From: an uncultured Bacilli bacterium
Lineage (GTDB): Bacteria > Bacillota_I > Bacilli_A > RF39 > UBA660
Length of the DNA: 55,398 nucleotides
NCBI GenBank assembly: GCA_944350445.1
Contig: CALVOW010000007.1
Coordinates: forward strand, 1 to 55,398
Reading direction: 5' to 3'
The position numbers and the translations under genes were made by a program. Position 1 is the first letter of the stretch, and every line of letters begins with the position of its first letter. The notes beneath the pieces are model-generated. The model searched no databases and was not told the DNA's origin. It saw only the letters and a list, made by a program, of their open reading frames with translations. This document shows positions 33,866-42,591 of the stretch, piece by piece.

Positions 33866-36430
33866 ATGCCAAAGAAAAAGATAATAATAAGTTTAATTAT
33901 TATATTAGTATTAGTAATAACAATTGGAATAAGTTATAGTATTTTTAATTTTTTAGGAATTGGTTCAGGAAATCAAGTAGCTATAACTGGAGATATTTAT
34001 ATGCATTATAATGGATCAGATACGATTACTTTAACTAATATGATACCAATGTCAGAAAGTGAAGCGTTAGCAAGAACTGATAATGTTTTTAATTTTACAA
34101 TAACTGGCAAAAATACTAGTAATAAAGATATTTATTATGGTATTTACTTAGAAGAAGGAGCTGAACAAACTGGAAAAACAAGAATAAAACCAAGTGATGT
34201 AATGGTTTATTTAGAAAGTGATGGCGATAAGTTAGTAAACTCACTTCGTTATCAAGATTTTACTAATCATATTTATGTTGATATGATTCCAGCTAATACA
34301 AATCAAGAAATAAGTAAAAATTATAGTTTAAGAGTATGGCTAAGGGAAGGAATAATTGTCAGTGATACCGAAAGTAATGCTAGTTATACAACTGAGGAAT
34401 GGGCAAATGCCTATTTAAGTTTAAAAGTAAGAGTTGATGGAAATTTAGAAAGTATGAATATGCCTCTTATGGTTGAAAATAATGAAACCTTTGTTGAGAA
34501 TAATAAAGCCTATTTAATAGTTAATATTAAAAACTATGAAAATCCTAATGAAGAAGGTGAAATGTTAACTGAAAATGATGAAATGAAGTTAGAAATAAGT
34601 GGAACTAACTCCGATGTAGTATTTTCTTATAAAGATAGTTTAGGTAATGAAGTAACAGATACAAGTGATACTTTAATCTTAAATTATTCTTTAAACAGAA
34701 AAACGAGTGTTGAAGTTCAAGTTTATGTAATTCCCAAAAATGATGCTAATAGTAATACAGATATAACGATAAAATTAACTAAAAATGGTACAGAAACTTA
34801 TCAAATAATTAAAAATATGAATGTAATGGGCAATAACTATTGTTTAAATAATGGCTTTAATAAACTAGGAGATTGTATCCTAGTCTCTGAGCATCAAACG
34901 GATAATGTTGAGACAGCAAAAACTCAGATAGCTGATAAAGGTTATCCAAATCTTGATGATACTGCTCCAAGTTATGCTTATGTTGAAGAAGTAACTAAAA
35001 ATGTAAATAATGCTTTTACATTACCAAATAATTATGATTATCTCTTTGCATCTAGTTACACTTTTGATCCAACAACTGGAAAATTTCGATTAACTGGAAG
35101 TATCATAACTGATACATTGAGTGATACTTATTTAAACTACTATACATGTGGAGCTTCATATGCTAGTGATGATAGTTGTTCAATAATTTATAAAATTTTA
35201 GGAACCAATGAAAGTTTACAACGAATAACCTTGGCTGACGTATATACATATAAAATTGTTAGCACCATTAGAAGTGAGCAAGGTTTATATGCGGTCGAAG
35301 ACGATTATGGTACTTCTTATATCTACCGAGGTGATGTTTTAAATAACAATGTTTATTTTGCAGGTTTTTACTGGAAAATAATTAGAATGAATGGAGATGG
35401 CTCAATCCGAATGATTTATAGTGGAACAACCCCAGATGCAACGGGAAATGCAGCTAGTATTAATAATACAAGGTATCCGTATAATAGTCATCATCCAGAT
35501 CCAACCTATGTCGGGTATATGTATGGTAAAGACTTTTCCCTTCATACAAGTGAAGAGACAACATATGATAATATATTAGCTTTGAATGAATATTATTTTG
35601 GATCTAGTTATGAGTTTGATGAAGAGACGGAAACATTTAAATTAACTGGGGATATTACGAGTGGAACATTCCGTGATATGAAAGAGAGTTTTGTTGATTA
35701 TCCTTATACTTGTAAAAATATAAATAGCACTGATTCGTGCCAAGTAATGATAAAAGTCAATAGTTATGTAAGTGAAAAAAGTGTTCGGGCACAATACATT
35801 TCTTATTCTTCTAATAGTTATGAAAGTACACTTACTAATGAATTTGATAGTGATGCAAAGATTGCAATAGATACATGGTATCAAACAAATATAGTAGGAA
35901 AGAATGATAGCGAAGGAAATTTATTAACAAATTATATAGTCGATGGCACCTTTTGTAATGATCGAACATTTGCCAGTTCAAATACTGGAAATGGTTATAG
36001 TTTAGTACCATATACTTTGTATTCAGCATTTAAGAGATTAAATTCAGATAGCAATAAAACAGCAACCTTAAAATGTTCTCAAGCAAGCGATAGATTTTCA
36101 ACGACGACTAGTCGTGGCAATGGTGATTTAACCTATCCTGTTGCCTTAATAACAGCTGATGAAGTAGCCTTAGCTGGTGGAAAAATTAATTTAAAAAATG
36201 AAAATTTTTATTTGCAAAGTAATTCTAATTTCTATACTATCACCCCATTTGATTTTGGAGCAAATTCTATCTATTCATTTGTATTTCAACTTAATTATCA
36301 AGGTGTATTAGAACCTTACAATGTTGCCAATGTTGTTGAACTTAGACCAGTTATCAATATTCGCTCCGATGTTTTAATCTCTCAAGGTGATGGAACAAGT
36401 GAAAATCCCTTTATTTTAAGTCTTAGTTAA
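33866..36430 (+). CDS. Large exported protein, paralog A, with C-type-lectin-like end
   Basis: This 854-aa protein has an N-terminal membrane anchor (about residues 6-28, KKKIIISLIIILVLVITIG). A conserved export-family region follows (GSGNQVAITGDIYMHYNG), then beta-rich domains. A long C-terminal region contains YIYRGDVLNNNVYFAGFYWKI and ends ELRPVINIRSDVLISQGDGTSENPFIL. The last part resembles C-type-lectin/FGE-like folds. Cysteine pairs occur around residues 426-436 and 618-627. The protein is about 80 percent identical by eye to paralog B (42592), except near residues 790-835. AGAGGGAAGAA precedes the ATG, and the poly-G leader and terminator precede the gene. Confidence 0.82.
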   Translation: MPKKKIIISLIIILVLVITIGISYSIFNFLGIGSGNQVAITGDIYMHYNGSDTITLTNMIPMSESEALARTDNVFNFTITGKNTSNKDIYYGIYLEEGAEQTGKTRIKPSDVMVYLESDGDKLVNSLRYQDFTNHIYVDMIPANTNQEISKNYSLRVWLREGIIVSDTESNASYTTEEWANAYLSLKVRVDGNLESMNMPLMVENNETFVENNKAYLIVNIKNYENPNEEGEMLTENDEMKLEISGTNSDVVFSYKDSLGNEVTDTSDTLILNYSLNRKTSVEVQVYVIPKNDANSNTDITIKLTKNGTETYQIIKNMNVMGNNYCLNNGFNKLGDCILVSEHQTDNVETAKTQIADKGYPNLDDTAPSYAYVEEVTKNVNNAFTLPNNYDYLFASSYTFDPTTGKFRLTGSIITDTLSDTYLNYYTCGASYASDDSCSIIYKILGTNESLQRITLADVYTYKIVSTIRSEQGLYAVEDDYGTSYIYRGDVLNNNVYFAGFYWKIIRMNGDGSIRMIYSGTTPDATGNAASINNTRYPYNSHHPDPTYVGYMYGKDFSLHTSEETTYDNILALNEYYFGSSYEFDEETETFKLTGDITSGTFRDMKESFVDYPYTCKNINSTDSCQVMIKVNSYVSEKSVRAQYISYSSNSYESTLTNEFDSDAKIAIDTWYQTNIVGKNDSEGNLLTNYIVDGTFCNDRTFASSNTGNGYSLVPYTLYSAFKRLNSDSNKTATLKCSQASDRFSTTTSRGNGDLTYPVALITADEVALAGGKINLKNENFYLQSNSNFYTITPFDFGANSIYSFVFQLNYQGVLEPYNVANVVELRPVINIRSDVLISQGDGTSENPFILSLS

Positions 36431-36433
36431 ACA

Positions 36434-36473
36434 TTAAAAGTGATAAGAATTAATTTTTTCTTATCACTTTTAA
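36434..36473. terminator. Bidirectional terminator between paralog A and the LytTR gene
   Basis: TTAAAAGTGATAAGAA (36434-36449) is a perfect 16-bp inverted repeat of TTCTTATCACTTTTAA (36458-36473). Confidence 0.88.
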
Positions 36474-36492
36474 CATATCTTATTTAAGATAT

Positions 36493-37215
36493 TTAGAAAT
36501 TTTTAATTTTATTTTTAATAATATTTTTATAACTTTTTGATAGTAAATGACATCTCTTATTGTTAAAAAAAGTTATTTTTTTATCTTTAAAATCAAAACT
36601 TATAACATTATTTAAATTTACAATACAAGCCCTATGAGTTCGAACAAAAAAATCACACTCTTTTTTTAATTTTTCCTCGATAAAATGCAAATTTTTACTA
36701 GTTTTAATAATGAAATTTGTTGTATGAATTAAAGTTTTTCTATTTTTTATTTCAACATATAAAATATCTTGAATTTTAATAACAAAAAAACTTGAAATGG
36801 TATTTATTTTTAAAACTTTTTCTAAAGCAAAATTATTAATTATTTCTTTTATTTTTAAATCTAAAATATCGATTTTACTTTTATCAATAAAGGCTAAAGC
36901 TTTTATTGAACTAGTTAAAAAATTACTAATATATTCTTCTTTAGAATAAGATGTTAAAATAATAATTTCTGATGTTTTATCAAAATTTCTAATTTTTCTA
37001 GCAACATCAATTCCATTTTCTGAATCTACTTCAATATCTAAAATATACACTTTATTTTCTAAATTTTGAAATACCATATTATAAAAACTTGTATTATAGT
37101 TAAGAAATTTATAAGTTTTGTAATTAATTGTACTATTAAATAATACCTTGTTTATTTTGTTTTCAACCTCATTTAGCCAAAAATTAAGATCATCTACAAT
37201 TATAAAGTTTATCAC
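36493..37215 (-). CDS. LytTR-family response regulator (AgrA/ComE-like)
   Basis: This 240-aa regulator has an N-terminal receiver domain with acidic VDD near the start, the phosphorylation aspartate in VYILDIEVD (near residue 61) and the TSYSKEE segment. The C-terminal LytTR DNA-binding domain has ILYVEIKNRKTLIHT and FVRTHRACIVNLNNVISFD. I choose GTG at 37215 because GGAGGAG stands directly before it; an ATG at 37242 would put that ribosome site inside the gene. No histidine kinase is nearby. A 22-codon ORF lies just upstream. Confidence 0.9.
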   Translation of the reverse strand: MINFIIVDDLNFWLNEVENKINKVLFNSTINYKTYKFLNYNTSFYNMVFQNLENKVYILDIEVDSENGIDVARKIRNFDKTSEIIILTSYSKEEYISNFLTSSIKALAFIDKSKIDILDLKIKEIINNFALEKVLKINTISSFFVIKIQDILYVEIKNRKTLIHTTNFIIKTSKNLHFIEEKLKKECDFFVRTHRACIVNLNNVISFDFKDKKITFFNNKRCHLLSKSYKNIIKNKIKNF

Positions 37216-37257
37216 AACTGCTCCTCCAAACTTTATTTTCAATGGTTCAATTTTTTA

Positions 37258-37326
37258 TTATTTTTTTTGTAACTTAATATAAAAAAAATTAATTAATTTG
37301 TTTTTTAATTTCATTATGATTATCAT
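37258..37326 (-). CDS. Possible 22-aa peptide upstream of the LytTR gene
   Basis: The ORF reads MIIIMKLKNKLINFFYIKLQ plus KK. ACGAGGTGAAGT gives a good ribosome site on the minus strand. TTGACT and TATGAA, 17 nt apart further upstream, could form the promoter. Short cationic-hydrophobic peptides next to LytTR regulators are sometimes signals, but nothing here proves expression or export. Confidence 0.35.
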   Translation of the reverse strand: MIIIMKLKNKLINFFYIKLQKK

Positions 37327-37504
37327 ACTTCACCTCGTTTTTGATAATAACATTAATATAGATAATTCATACCTAAAAATGTATAAAAAGTCAAATTTTA
37401 GTTTAAAAGGGTCAAAAAGTTAAAAAATTTCTTTTTTTCAGATTGAATATTTTCTATTAATTTTTTGTATTTTATGTTAAAATTAATTAGAAAGAGTTGA
37501 TAAC

Positions 37505-38458
37505 ATGTTAAAAGATTTAAAAGTAGTATTTATGGGAACACCGGAATTTAGTGTACCTATTTTAGCTAGTTTAATTGAAAATACTAAGGTTGTTGGGGTT
37601 GTGACACAGCCGGATAAGATGGTAGGGAGAGGAAAAAAAGTTAAGTATCCAAAAATTAAAGAAGTTGCACTTTTTCATAATATTTTAGTACTTCAACCAA
37701 ACAATATAAAAAATGAGTATCAAGAAATTTTAAACTTCGAACCAGATATTATTATAACTTGTGCTTATGGGCAAATAATTCCCAAAGTTATTTTAGATTA
37801 TCCTCGGTATGGTTGTATTAATGTTCATGCTTCCTTGCTTCCTAAATTAAGAGGAGGAGCCCCAATTCATCATGCAATAATCGATGGCTATCAAGAAACA
37901 GGGATTACTATCATGTATATGGATGTTGGAATGGATTCGGGCGATATTATTGCTTATCAAAAAATTCCTATTGAGCTTTCAGATACTTATCAAACCTTAC
38001 ATGATAAATTAAGTCTTTTAGGAAGCAGTTTATTAATTGAAACTTTACCTAGTATTGTAAGCGGTGAAAATCAAAGAATTAAACAAAATCAAGATGAAGT
38101 AACTTATGGCTATAATATTAAAAGAGAAGAAGAAAAACTAGATTTTAATTCTTCAATGCTAGTAGTTTATAATAAAATTCGGGGTTTAAATCCTGATCCT
38201 GGTAGTTATTTTCTTTTAAATGGAAAAACTGTAAAAGTTTATGGAGCTTCGATGATTGATGATGATACTTATCAAGAAAAGCAAAATGGTGAGATTGTAA
38301 ATGTTTCAAAAGAAGGAATTTATGTTAAAGTAAGTGACGGTTTAATTAGAATAACAGAAATAAAAATGGAAGGGAAAAAACAAATGACAGTAGCTAGCTT
38401 TTTAAATGGTAACAAAGAAAATTTAGTTGGTGTTATTTTAAATGAGGAAAAGATATGA
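37505..38458 (+). CDS. fmt: Methionyl-tRNA formyltransferase
   Basis: Fmt (317 aa) formylates initiator Met-tRNA using 10-formyl-THF. It has the N-terminal VVFMGTPEFSVPIL, the catalytic Asn/His/Asp set in INVHASLLPKLRGGAPI and TIMYMDVGMDSGDII, and the C-terminal domain with KIRGLNPDPGSYF. AGAGTTGATAAC precedes the ATG and a promoter is not clear in the 178 bp upstream. It overlaps the following gene by 4 nt (ATGA). Confidence 0.96.
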   Translation: MLKDLKVVFMGTPEFSVPILASLIENTKVVGVVTQPDKMVGRGKKVKYPKIKEVALFHNILVLQPNNIKNEYQEILNFEPDIIITCAYGQIIPKVILDYPRYGCINVHASLLPKLRGGAPIHHAIIDGYQETGITIMYMDVGMDSGDIIAYQKIPIELSDTYQTLHDKLSLLGSSLLIETLPSIVSGENQRIKQNQDEVTYGYNIKREEEKLDFNSSMLVVYNKIRGLNPDPGSYFLLNGKTVKVYGASMIDDDTYQEKQNGEIVNVSKEGIYVKVSDGLIRITEIKMEGKKQMTVASFLNGNKENLVGVILNEEKI

Positions 38459-39141
38459 AAGATGAAAATGGCAAAATTACAATAAAATCAATTTGGAAAT
38501 GGTTACGTTCTGATACTGGCAAAAAAGCTTCCTTTTTTATTTTTTACTTTTTCTTTTTTCTCTTTATATTTGTGCTTTTATCATCTGGTGATAATCAAAC
38601 TACTCCGCAACAAGAAGAAGGAACTAGTTTTCCATATAGTATAACAAATATAGAAGCTAATAATTATTCTTTTTCTTATATTTTAACCATTAATGATACC
38701 AATTATGAATATTTAGGAGAAAGAGATAATAATACTTTAACAATTAATGATGATACGGGAATATATATTTATTCTTATCAAAATGGTAATTTAACTTTTG
38801 AAGGGGGAGATAATCCTTTAAAATACCCAGAATTTTTAAATATTTATGATTTAAAAACTATATTAAAAACAGCTACTTTACAATCGGAAACCAAATTAAC
38901 AACTACTAATGAATATATTTATACTTATGAAATTAAAAATTCCCAACTTTTAAATTTATTAAATCTAACAACTGATCTTAGTATAGACATTGATTTAGAT
39001 AATGAAATTATTGTAAAAACAAATAGTAATAAGGAATTTCAAGAAATTCAATTAGATCTTTTAAATTTTATGAAAATAGTTGAAAATGCCGAATTAAATA
39101 CTTATACCATTACTTTAACTTATGGAGATACATATGAATAA
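38455..39141 (+). CDS. Single-pass membrane protein, unknown function
   Basis: This 228-aa protein has a short cytoplasmic N-terminus, a very Phe-rich membrane segment (about residues 26-43) and an extracellular Asn/Thr-rich beta-looking domain of about 180 residues. I do not recognise the domain. It is coupled to fmt by a 4-nt overlap and overlaps polA by 8 nt. Confidence 0.7.
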   Translation: MKDENGKITIKSIWKWLRSDTGKKASFFIFYFFFFLFIFVLLSSGDNQTTPQQEEGTSFPYSITNIEANNYSFSYILTINDTNYEYLGERDNNTLTINDDTGIYIYSYQNGNLTFEGGDNPLKYPEFLNIYDLKTILKTATLQSETKLTTTNEYIYTYEIKNSQLLNLLNLTTDLSIDIDLDNEIIVKTNSNKEFQEIQLDLLNFMKIVENAELNTYTITLTYGDTYE

Positions 39142-41734
39142 GATAGTTTTAATAGATGGAAATAATTTATTATATCGAAGTTATTATGCTACTGCTTATA
39201 GTGGTAATTTGATGAAAAATTCCAAGAATTTTCCAACCAATGCTTTATATGGTTTTATCAATATGGTAAATAAAGTAATCCAAGAAGAAAAACCAACCCA
39301 TATTATGGTAGCTTTTGATAAAGGGAAAACTTTTCGACATGATAAATATGAAGTATATAAAGCTGGACGTCAAGAAATGCCAGATGATTTAAAAAAACAA
39401 TTTTTGGTTGCTTATAGTTTATGTGAAGCAATGGGAATAAAACATTTGGAAATTGATAATTATGAAGCTGATGATATTATAGGTACATTTGCAAGGTTAA
39501 TTGATGAAGATAGTAATTCCAATGGTTTAATTGTTAGTAGTGATAAAGATTTATTGCAGTTAATTACTGATAAGGTAACGGTTAAGTTATTAAAATCTAA
39601 TGATTATATTTATATGGATAAAAATAAATTTTTCGAAGTTTATGGTATTCTTGATCCTAAAAAAATGGTTGATTTAAAAGCTTTAATGGGAGATTCTAGT
39701 GATAATATCCCAGGCGTTAAGGGTATTGGGGAAAAAACAGCTATTTCTTTAATTCAAAAATATCAAGATTTAGATGGAGTTTATCAAAATTTAGATAGCA
39801 TTTCCAAAAAAACCGTTGAAAAGTTAGAAAATGATCGAGAAAATGCTTATATGAGTTATGATATTGCAACTATTTATAAATATGTACCTATTGAAAGCAA
39901 TTTAGATGATATTATATATCAAGGTTATAAAAGAGAAGAATATGAAAAAATCTTAAATGAATTAGAATTTTATTCAATTTTAAAAAAAATGAATTTTGAA
40001 ACTTCTAATTTAAATAAAGATTTTTCATACATTACCATTACTAATTTAAATGATTTAAAACTAGAAAGTGAATATGCTATTTATTTAGAAACTTTAGGTT
40101 ATAATTATCATAATGACATACCGCTTGGAGTTAGTGTTCACGATTCTAAAAATACTTATTATATTCCCTTTGAACTTTTAAAAAATTCTTCTATTTTTAA
40201 TGATAATAAGAAAAAATATACTTATGACTTGAAAAAATTATTATTTGTTTTTAGGAAGTATCAAATTTTAATTGATACTAATATTGATGATTTAATGTTA
40301 ATTAGTTATTTATTAAATAAAAATATTAAAACAGATATTGCTTATTTAGCTAATAGTTATAATTTTAATATTAAGTTTTATGATAAATTATATGGAAGTG
40401 AAATCACTTGTCATATGCCAAATGATAATTCTTATTATGAAGAAGTTTCTAAAAAGGCTGATTTTATATATCAAATAAAAGAAGTGCTTTTCAAAGAATT
40501 AAATGAAGAAGAAATGCTTGATTTGTATCAAAAAATTGAGTTACCTCTTAGTTATGTTCTTTGTAAAATGGAAGAAAATGGCTTTTTAATTGATGAAAAT
40601 TATTTGCAAGATATGGGTCAAGAATTAGATAAATATATGCAAGAGTTAGAACAAAAAATATATGAATTAGCAGGTGTTAATTTTAATATTTTATCTCCAA
40701 AACAATTAAGTGATGTTTTATTTAAAACTTTGCATATTCCATATCCTAAAAAAATAAAAGGAGAAAATTATTCAACAAGTAAAGAAATTTTAGATAAATT
40801 AAAAGATAAATATGAAATAGTGGCTTTAATATTAGAGTATCGAGTAATTTCTAAAATGAAATCTAATTATATTGTAGGTTTAATTAATGAAATACAAGCT
40901 GATCAAAAAATTCATACTATTTATAATCAAACTTTAACAAGAACGGGAAGACTTTCTAGTGAAAGACCTAATTTACAAAATATTCCTATTCGGGATGAAC
41001 TTGGAAGATTAATTCGCAAAGCTTTTATCCCAAGTAGTGGTTATAAAATAGCCTCTTTTGATTATTCGCAAATTGAGCTTCGCGTTTTTGCCCATATGTC
41101 GGGTGCTCTTAATATGATTAATGCTTTTAAACAAGGTATTGATATTCACACGAAAACCGCTAGTGAAATTTTTAATGTTCCTTTGGATAAAGTTACTAAG
41201 GATATGCGAAGAAAAGCTAAAGCTGTTAATTTTGGAATCATTTATGGAATTTCTAGTTTTGGGTTATCAACGGATTTAGGTATTAATATTGATGAAGCTA
41301 AACATTTTATTAATTCTTATTTAGAAACTTTTCCAGGTATTAAAAATTATATGAACTCTTTAATATATGATGCTTATAAGAATGGTTATGTAAAAACTTT
41401 AATGAATAGAAAAAGAATTATTGAAGAGATTAATAACAAAAATTATATGATTAGGCAAAGTGGTGAAAGAATGGCTTTAAATACGCCAATTCAAGGTAGT
41501 GCTGCTGATATTTTAAAGAAAGCTATGATTGAAATAGATAGAGAAATGACCCGTCTTAATTTACAAAGTAAAATGTTAGTTCAAGTTCATGATGAATTAG
41601 TCTTTGAAGTGAAAGAAGAAGAAATAGACATCCTAAAAGATTTAGTTATAAAAATAATGACTTCGACTTATAAATTAGATGTTCCACTTGAAGTTGATTA
41701 TGAAATAGGTGATAATTGGTATGATGCCAAATAG
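39134..41734 (+). CDS. polA: DNA polymerase I
   Basis: Pol I (866 aa) fills gaps and removes primers. The 5'-3' exonuclease (about 1-290) has LIDGNNLLYRSY, EADDIIGTFA and GDSSDNIPGVKGIGEKTA. The middle domain lacks the DxE proofreading motif (LETLGYNYH instead), as in Bacillus Pol I, so it is probably exonuclease-inactive. The polymerase domain has TGRLSSERPNLQNIP, SFDYSQIELR, KAVNFGIIYG and QVHDELVFEV. GGAG just upstream favours ATG 39134 over 39122. Confidence 0.97.
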   Translation: MNKIVLIDGNNLLYRSYYATAYSGNLMKNSKNFPTNALYGFINMVNKVIQEEKPTHIMVAFDKGKTFRHDKYEVYKAGRQEMPDDLKKQFLVAYSLCEAMGIKHLEIDNYEADDIIGTFARLIDEDSNSNGLIVSSDKDLLQLITDKVTVKLLKSNDYIYMDKNKFFEVYGILDPKKMVDLKALMGDSSDNIPGVKGIGEKTAISLIQKYQDLDGVYQNLDSISKKTVEKLENDRENAYMSYDIATIYKYVPIESNLDDIIYQGYKREEYEKILNELEFYSILKKMNFETSNLNKDFSYITITNLNDLKLESEYAIYLETLGYNYHNDIPLGVSVHDSKNTYYIPFELLKNSSIFNDNKKKYTYDLKKLLFVFRKYQILIDTNIDDLMLISYLLNKNIKTDIAYLANSYNFNIKFYDKLYGSEITCHMPNDNSYYEEVSKKADFIYQIKEVLFKELNEEEMLDLYQKIELPLSYVLCKMEENGFLIDENYLQDMGQELDKYMQELEQKIYELAGVNFNILSPKQLSDVLFKTLHIPYPKKIKGENYSTSKEILDKLKDKYEIVALILEYRVISKMKSNYIVGLINEIQADQKIHTIYNQTLTRTGRLSSERPNLQNIPIRDELGRLIRKAFIPSSGYKIASFDYSQIELRVFAHMSGALNMINAFKQGIDIHTKTASEIFNVPLDKVTKDMRRKAKAVNFGIIYGISSFGLSTDLGINIDEAKHFINSYLETFPGIKNYMNSLIYDAYKNGYVKTLMNRKRIIEEINNKNYMIRQSGERMALNTPIQGSAADILKKAMIEIDREMTRLNLQSKMLVQVHDELVFEVKEEEIDILKDLVIKIMTSTYKLDVPLEVDYEIGDNWYDAK

Positions 41735-41746
41735 AAAGGAGAATAT

Positions 41747-42328
41747 ATGAATAATTCAGAAATATTAAAAAAAATAGAGTTAGTAAGGGAGGTAAGAAGA
41801 GATCTTGGTGGTTTTAGATTTTTAACTAATGAAGAAAAAGCGATGACTTTAAAAGCTTTAAATGATTATGAGTTTACCCTAGAACAAGATATTACTAGAA
41901 ATTTAAATACTAAGAAAGAATTAGATGCTGAGGGAATACCTAATGATATTGAAGTTGTTGAGGTTCCACTTGATACCAATCGTCCTTTATATAAAGAGTT
42001 CAGTGAAGCTGGTTCTTATGAAGAATTGAATGCTAATATTATTCGCTTAGTTGATGCTCTTTTTAAAGCTCCTTCTTTTGATTTAGAAGATAGTAAGAAA
42101 AAAGTTTTATTAGAAGCTTTAAAAGAATATGTAAAATATTTACAAAATCTAAAATTAAAACAAGAGAATAATCGCAATAATTATCCAGAACTATATCAAA
42201 TAGAAGAGATAAATCCAAGTCCCGAAGTAATAGCTTCAAGACCTCAAACTCCTAAGTTATCTCAACCAGAAAGATTTAGTGAACTTTATAATAAGATAAG
42301 AAGTGAAAGTGATAATAAAACTAAGTAA
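41747..42328 (+). CDS. Hypothetical protein after polA, 193 aa
   Basis: This is a soluble, charged helical protein with a low-complexity Pro-containing C-terminal region (about residues 155-178). I see no signal peptide, membrane segment or known motif. AGAAAGGAGAATA precedes the ATG, 12 bp after polA, so it is in the same operon. In many Bacillota, mutM and coaE follow polA; they are absent here. Confidence 0.7.
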   Translation: MNNSEILKKIELVREVRRDLGGFRFLTNEEKAMTLKALNDYEFTLEQDITRNLNTKKELDAEGIPNDIEVVEVPLDTNRPLYKEFSEAGSYEELNANIIRLVDALFKAPSFDLEDSKKKVLLEALKEYVKYLQNLKLKQENNRNNYPELYQIEEINPSPEVIASRPQTPKLSQPERFSELYNKIRSESDNKTK

Positions 42329-42358
42329 TTAATTACATAAAATGACTAAAAATTATGG

Positions 42359-42387
42359 TTGAATAATTGAGATGTTTGTAGTAAAAT
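42359..42387 (+). promoter_or_regulatory. Promoter of leader copy 2
   Basis: TTGAAT (42359-42364) and TAAAAT (42382-42387) are separated by 17 nt, the same geometry as in copy 1. The -35 lies outside the identical block, so it has been kept or re-created independently. Confidence 0.65.
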
Positions 42388-42498
42388 AAAAGAGTAAATT
42401 AGAAGGGTAGTTGATGAATATGTTAAATAATTCAAGAAATAAAGTTAACTCTATGTCAACCATGGGGGGGGTCTAAACCGCCTAAGTTTTTCTAATTT
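42381..42498 (+). repeat. Leader repeat, copy 2
   Basis: This is the partner of 33643-33760. The identical block runs from the -10 region to the base before the G-run and resumes after it. The G-run itself is eight G followed by TC. Confidence 0.92.
42414..42476 (+). CDS. Putative leader peptide with poly-Gly end (copy 2)
   Basis: This is the same 20-codon ORF as copy 1, ending STMGGV, with TAA at 42474-42476. The G-run is 42464-42471. Total length and reading frame match copy 1 although the last codons differ (ACG becomes ATG; GGC becomes GTC). Confidence 0.5.
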   Translation: MNMLNNSRNKVNSMSTMGGV

Positions 42499-42520
42499 TC
42501 TAAGAAATAGTAATAATGTT

Positions 42521-42568
42521 AAACACTTAAAACTAGTACGCGAGTACTAGGTTTTAGGTGTTTTTTTT
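42521..42568 (+). terminator. Leader attenuator terminator (copy 2)
   Basis: AAACACTTA plus CTAGTAC pairs with GTACTAG plus TAGGTGTTT around a GCGA tetraloop, followed by T8. The stem is kept and the loop changed relative to copy 1, which suggests that the structure matters. Confidence 0.88.
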
Positions 42569-42591
42569 CATTTTAAAGAAGGGAAAGTAAT

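Noticed and set aside
33726-42471. Difference in G-run length as direct proof of slippage between the leader copies
   Set aside because: Nine G plus C and eight G plus TC have the same total length, so these are substitutions and the frame is unchanged; slippage must be tested in reads or strains.
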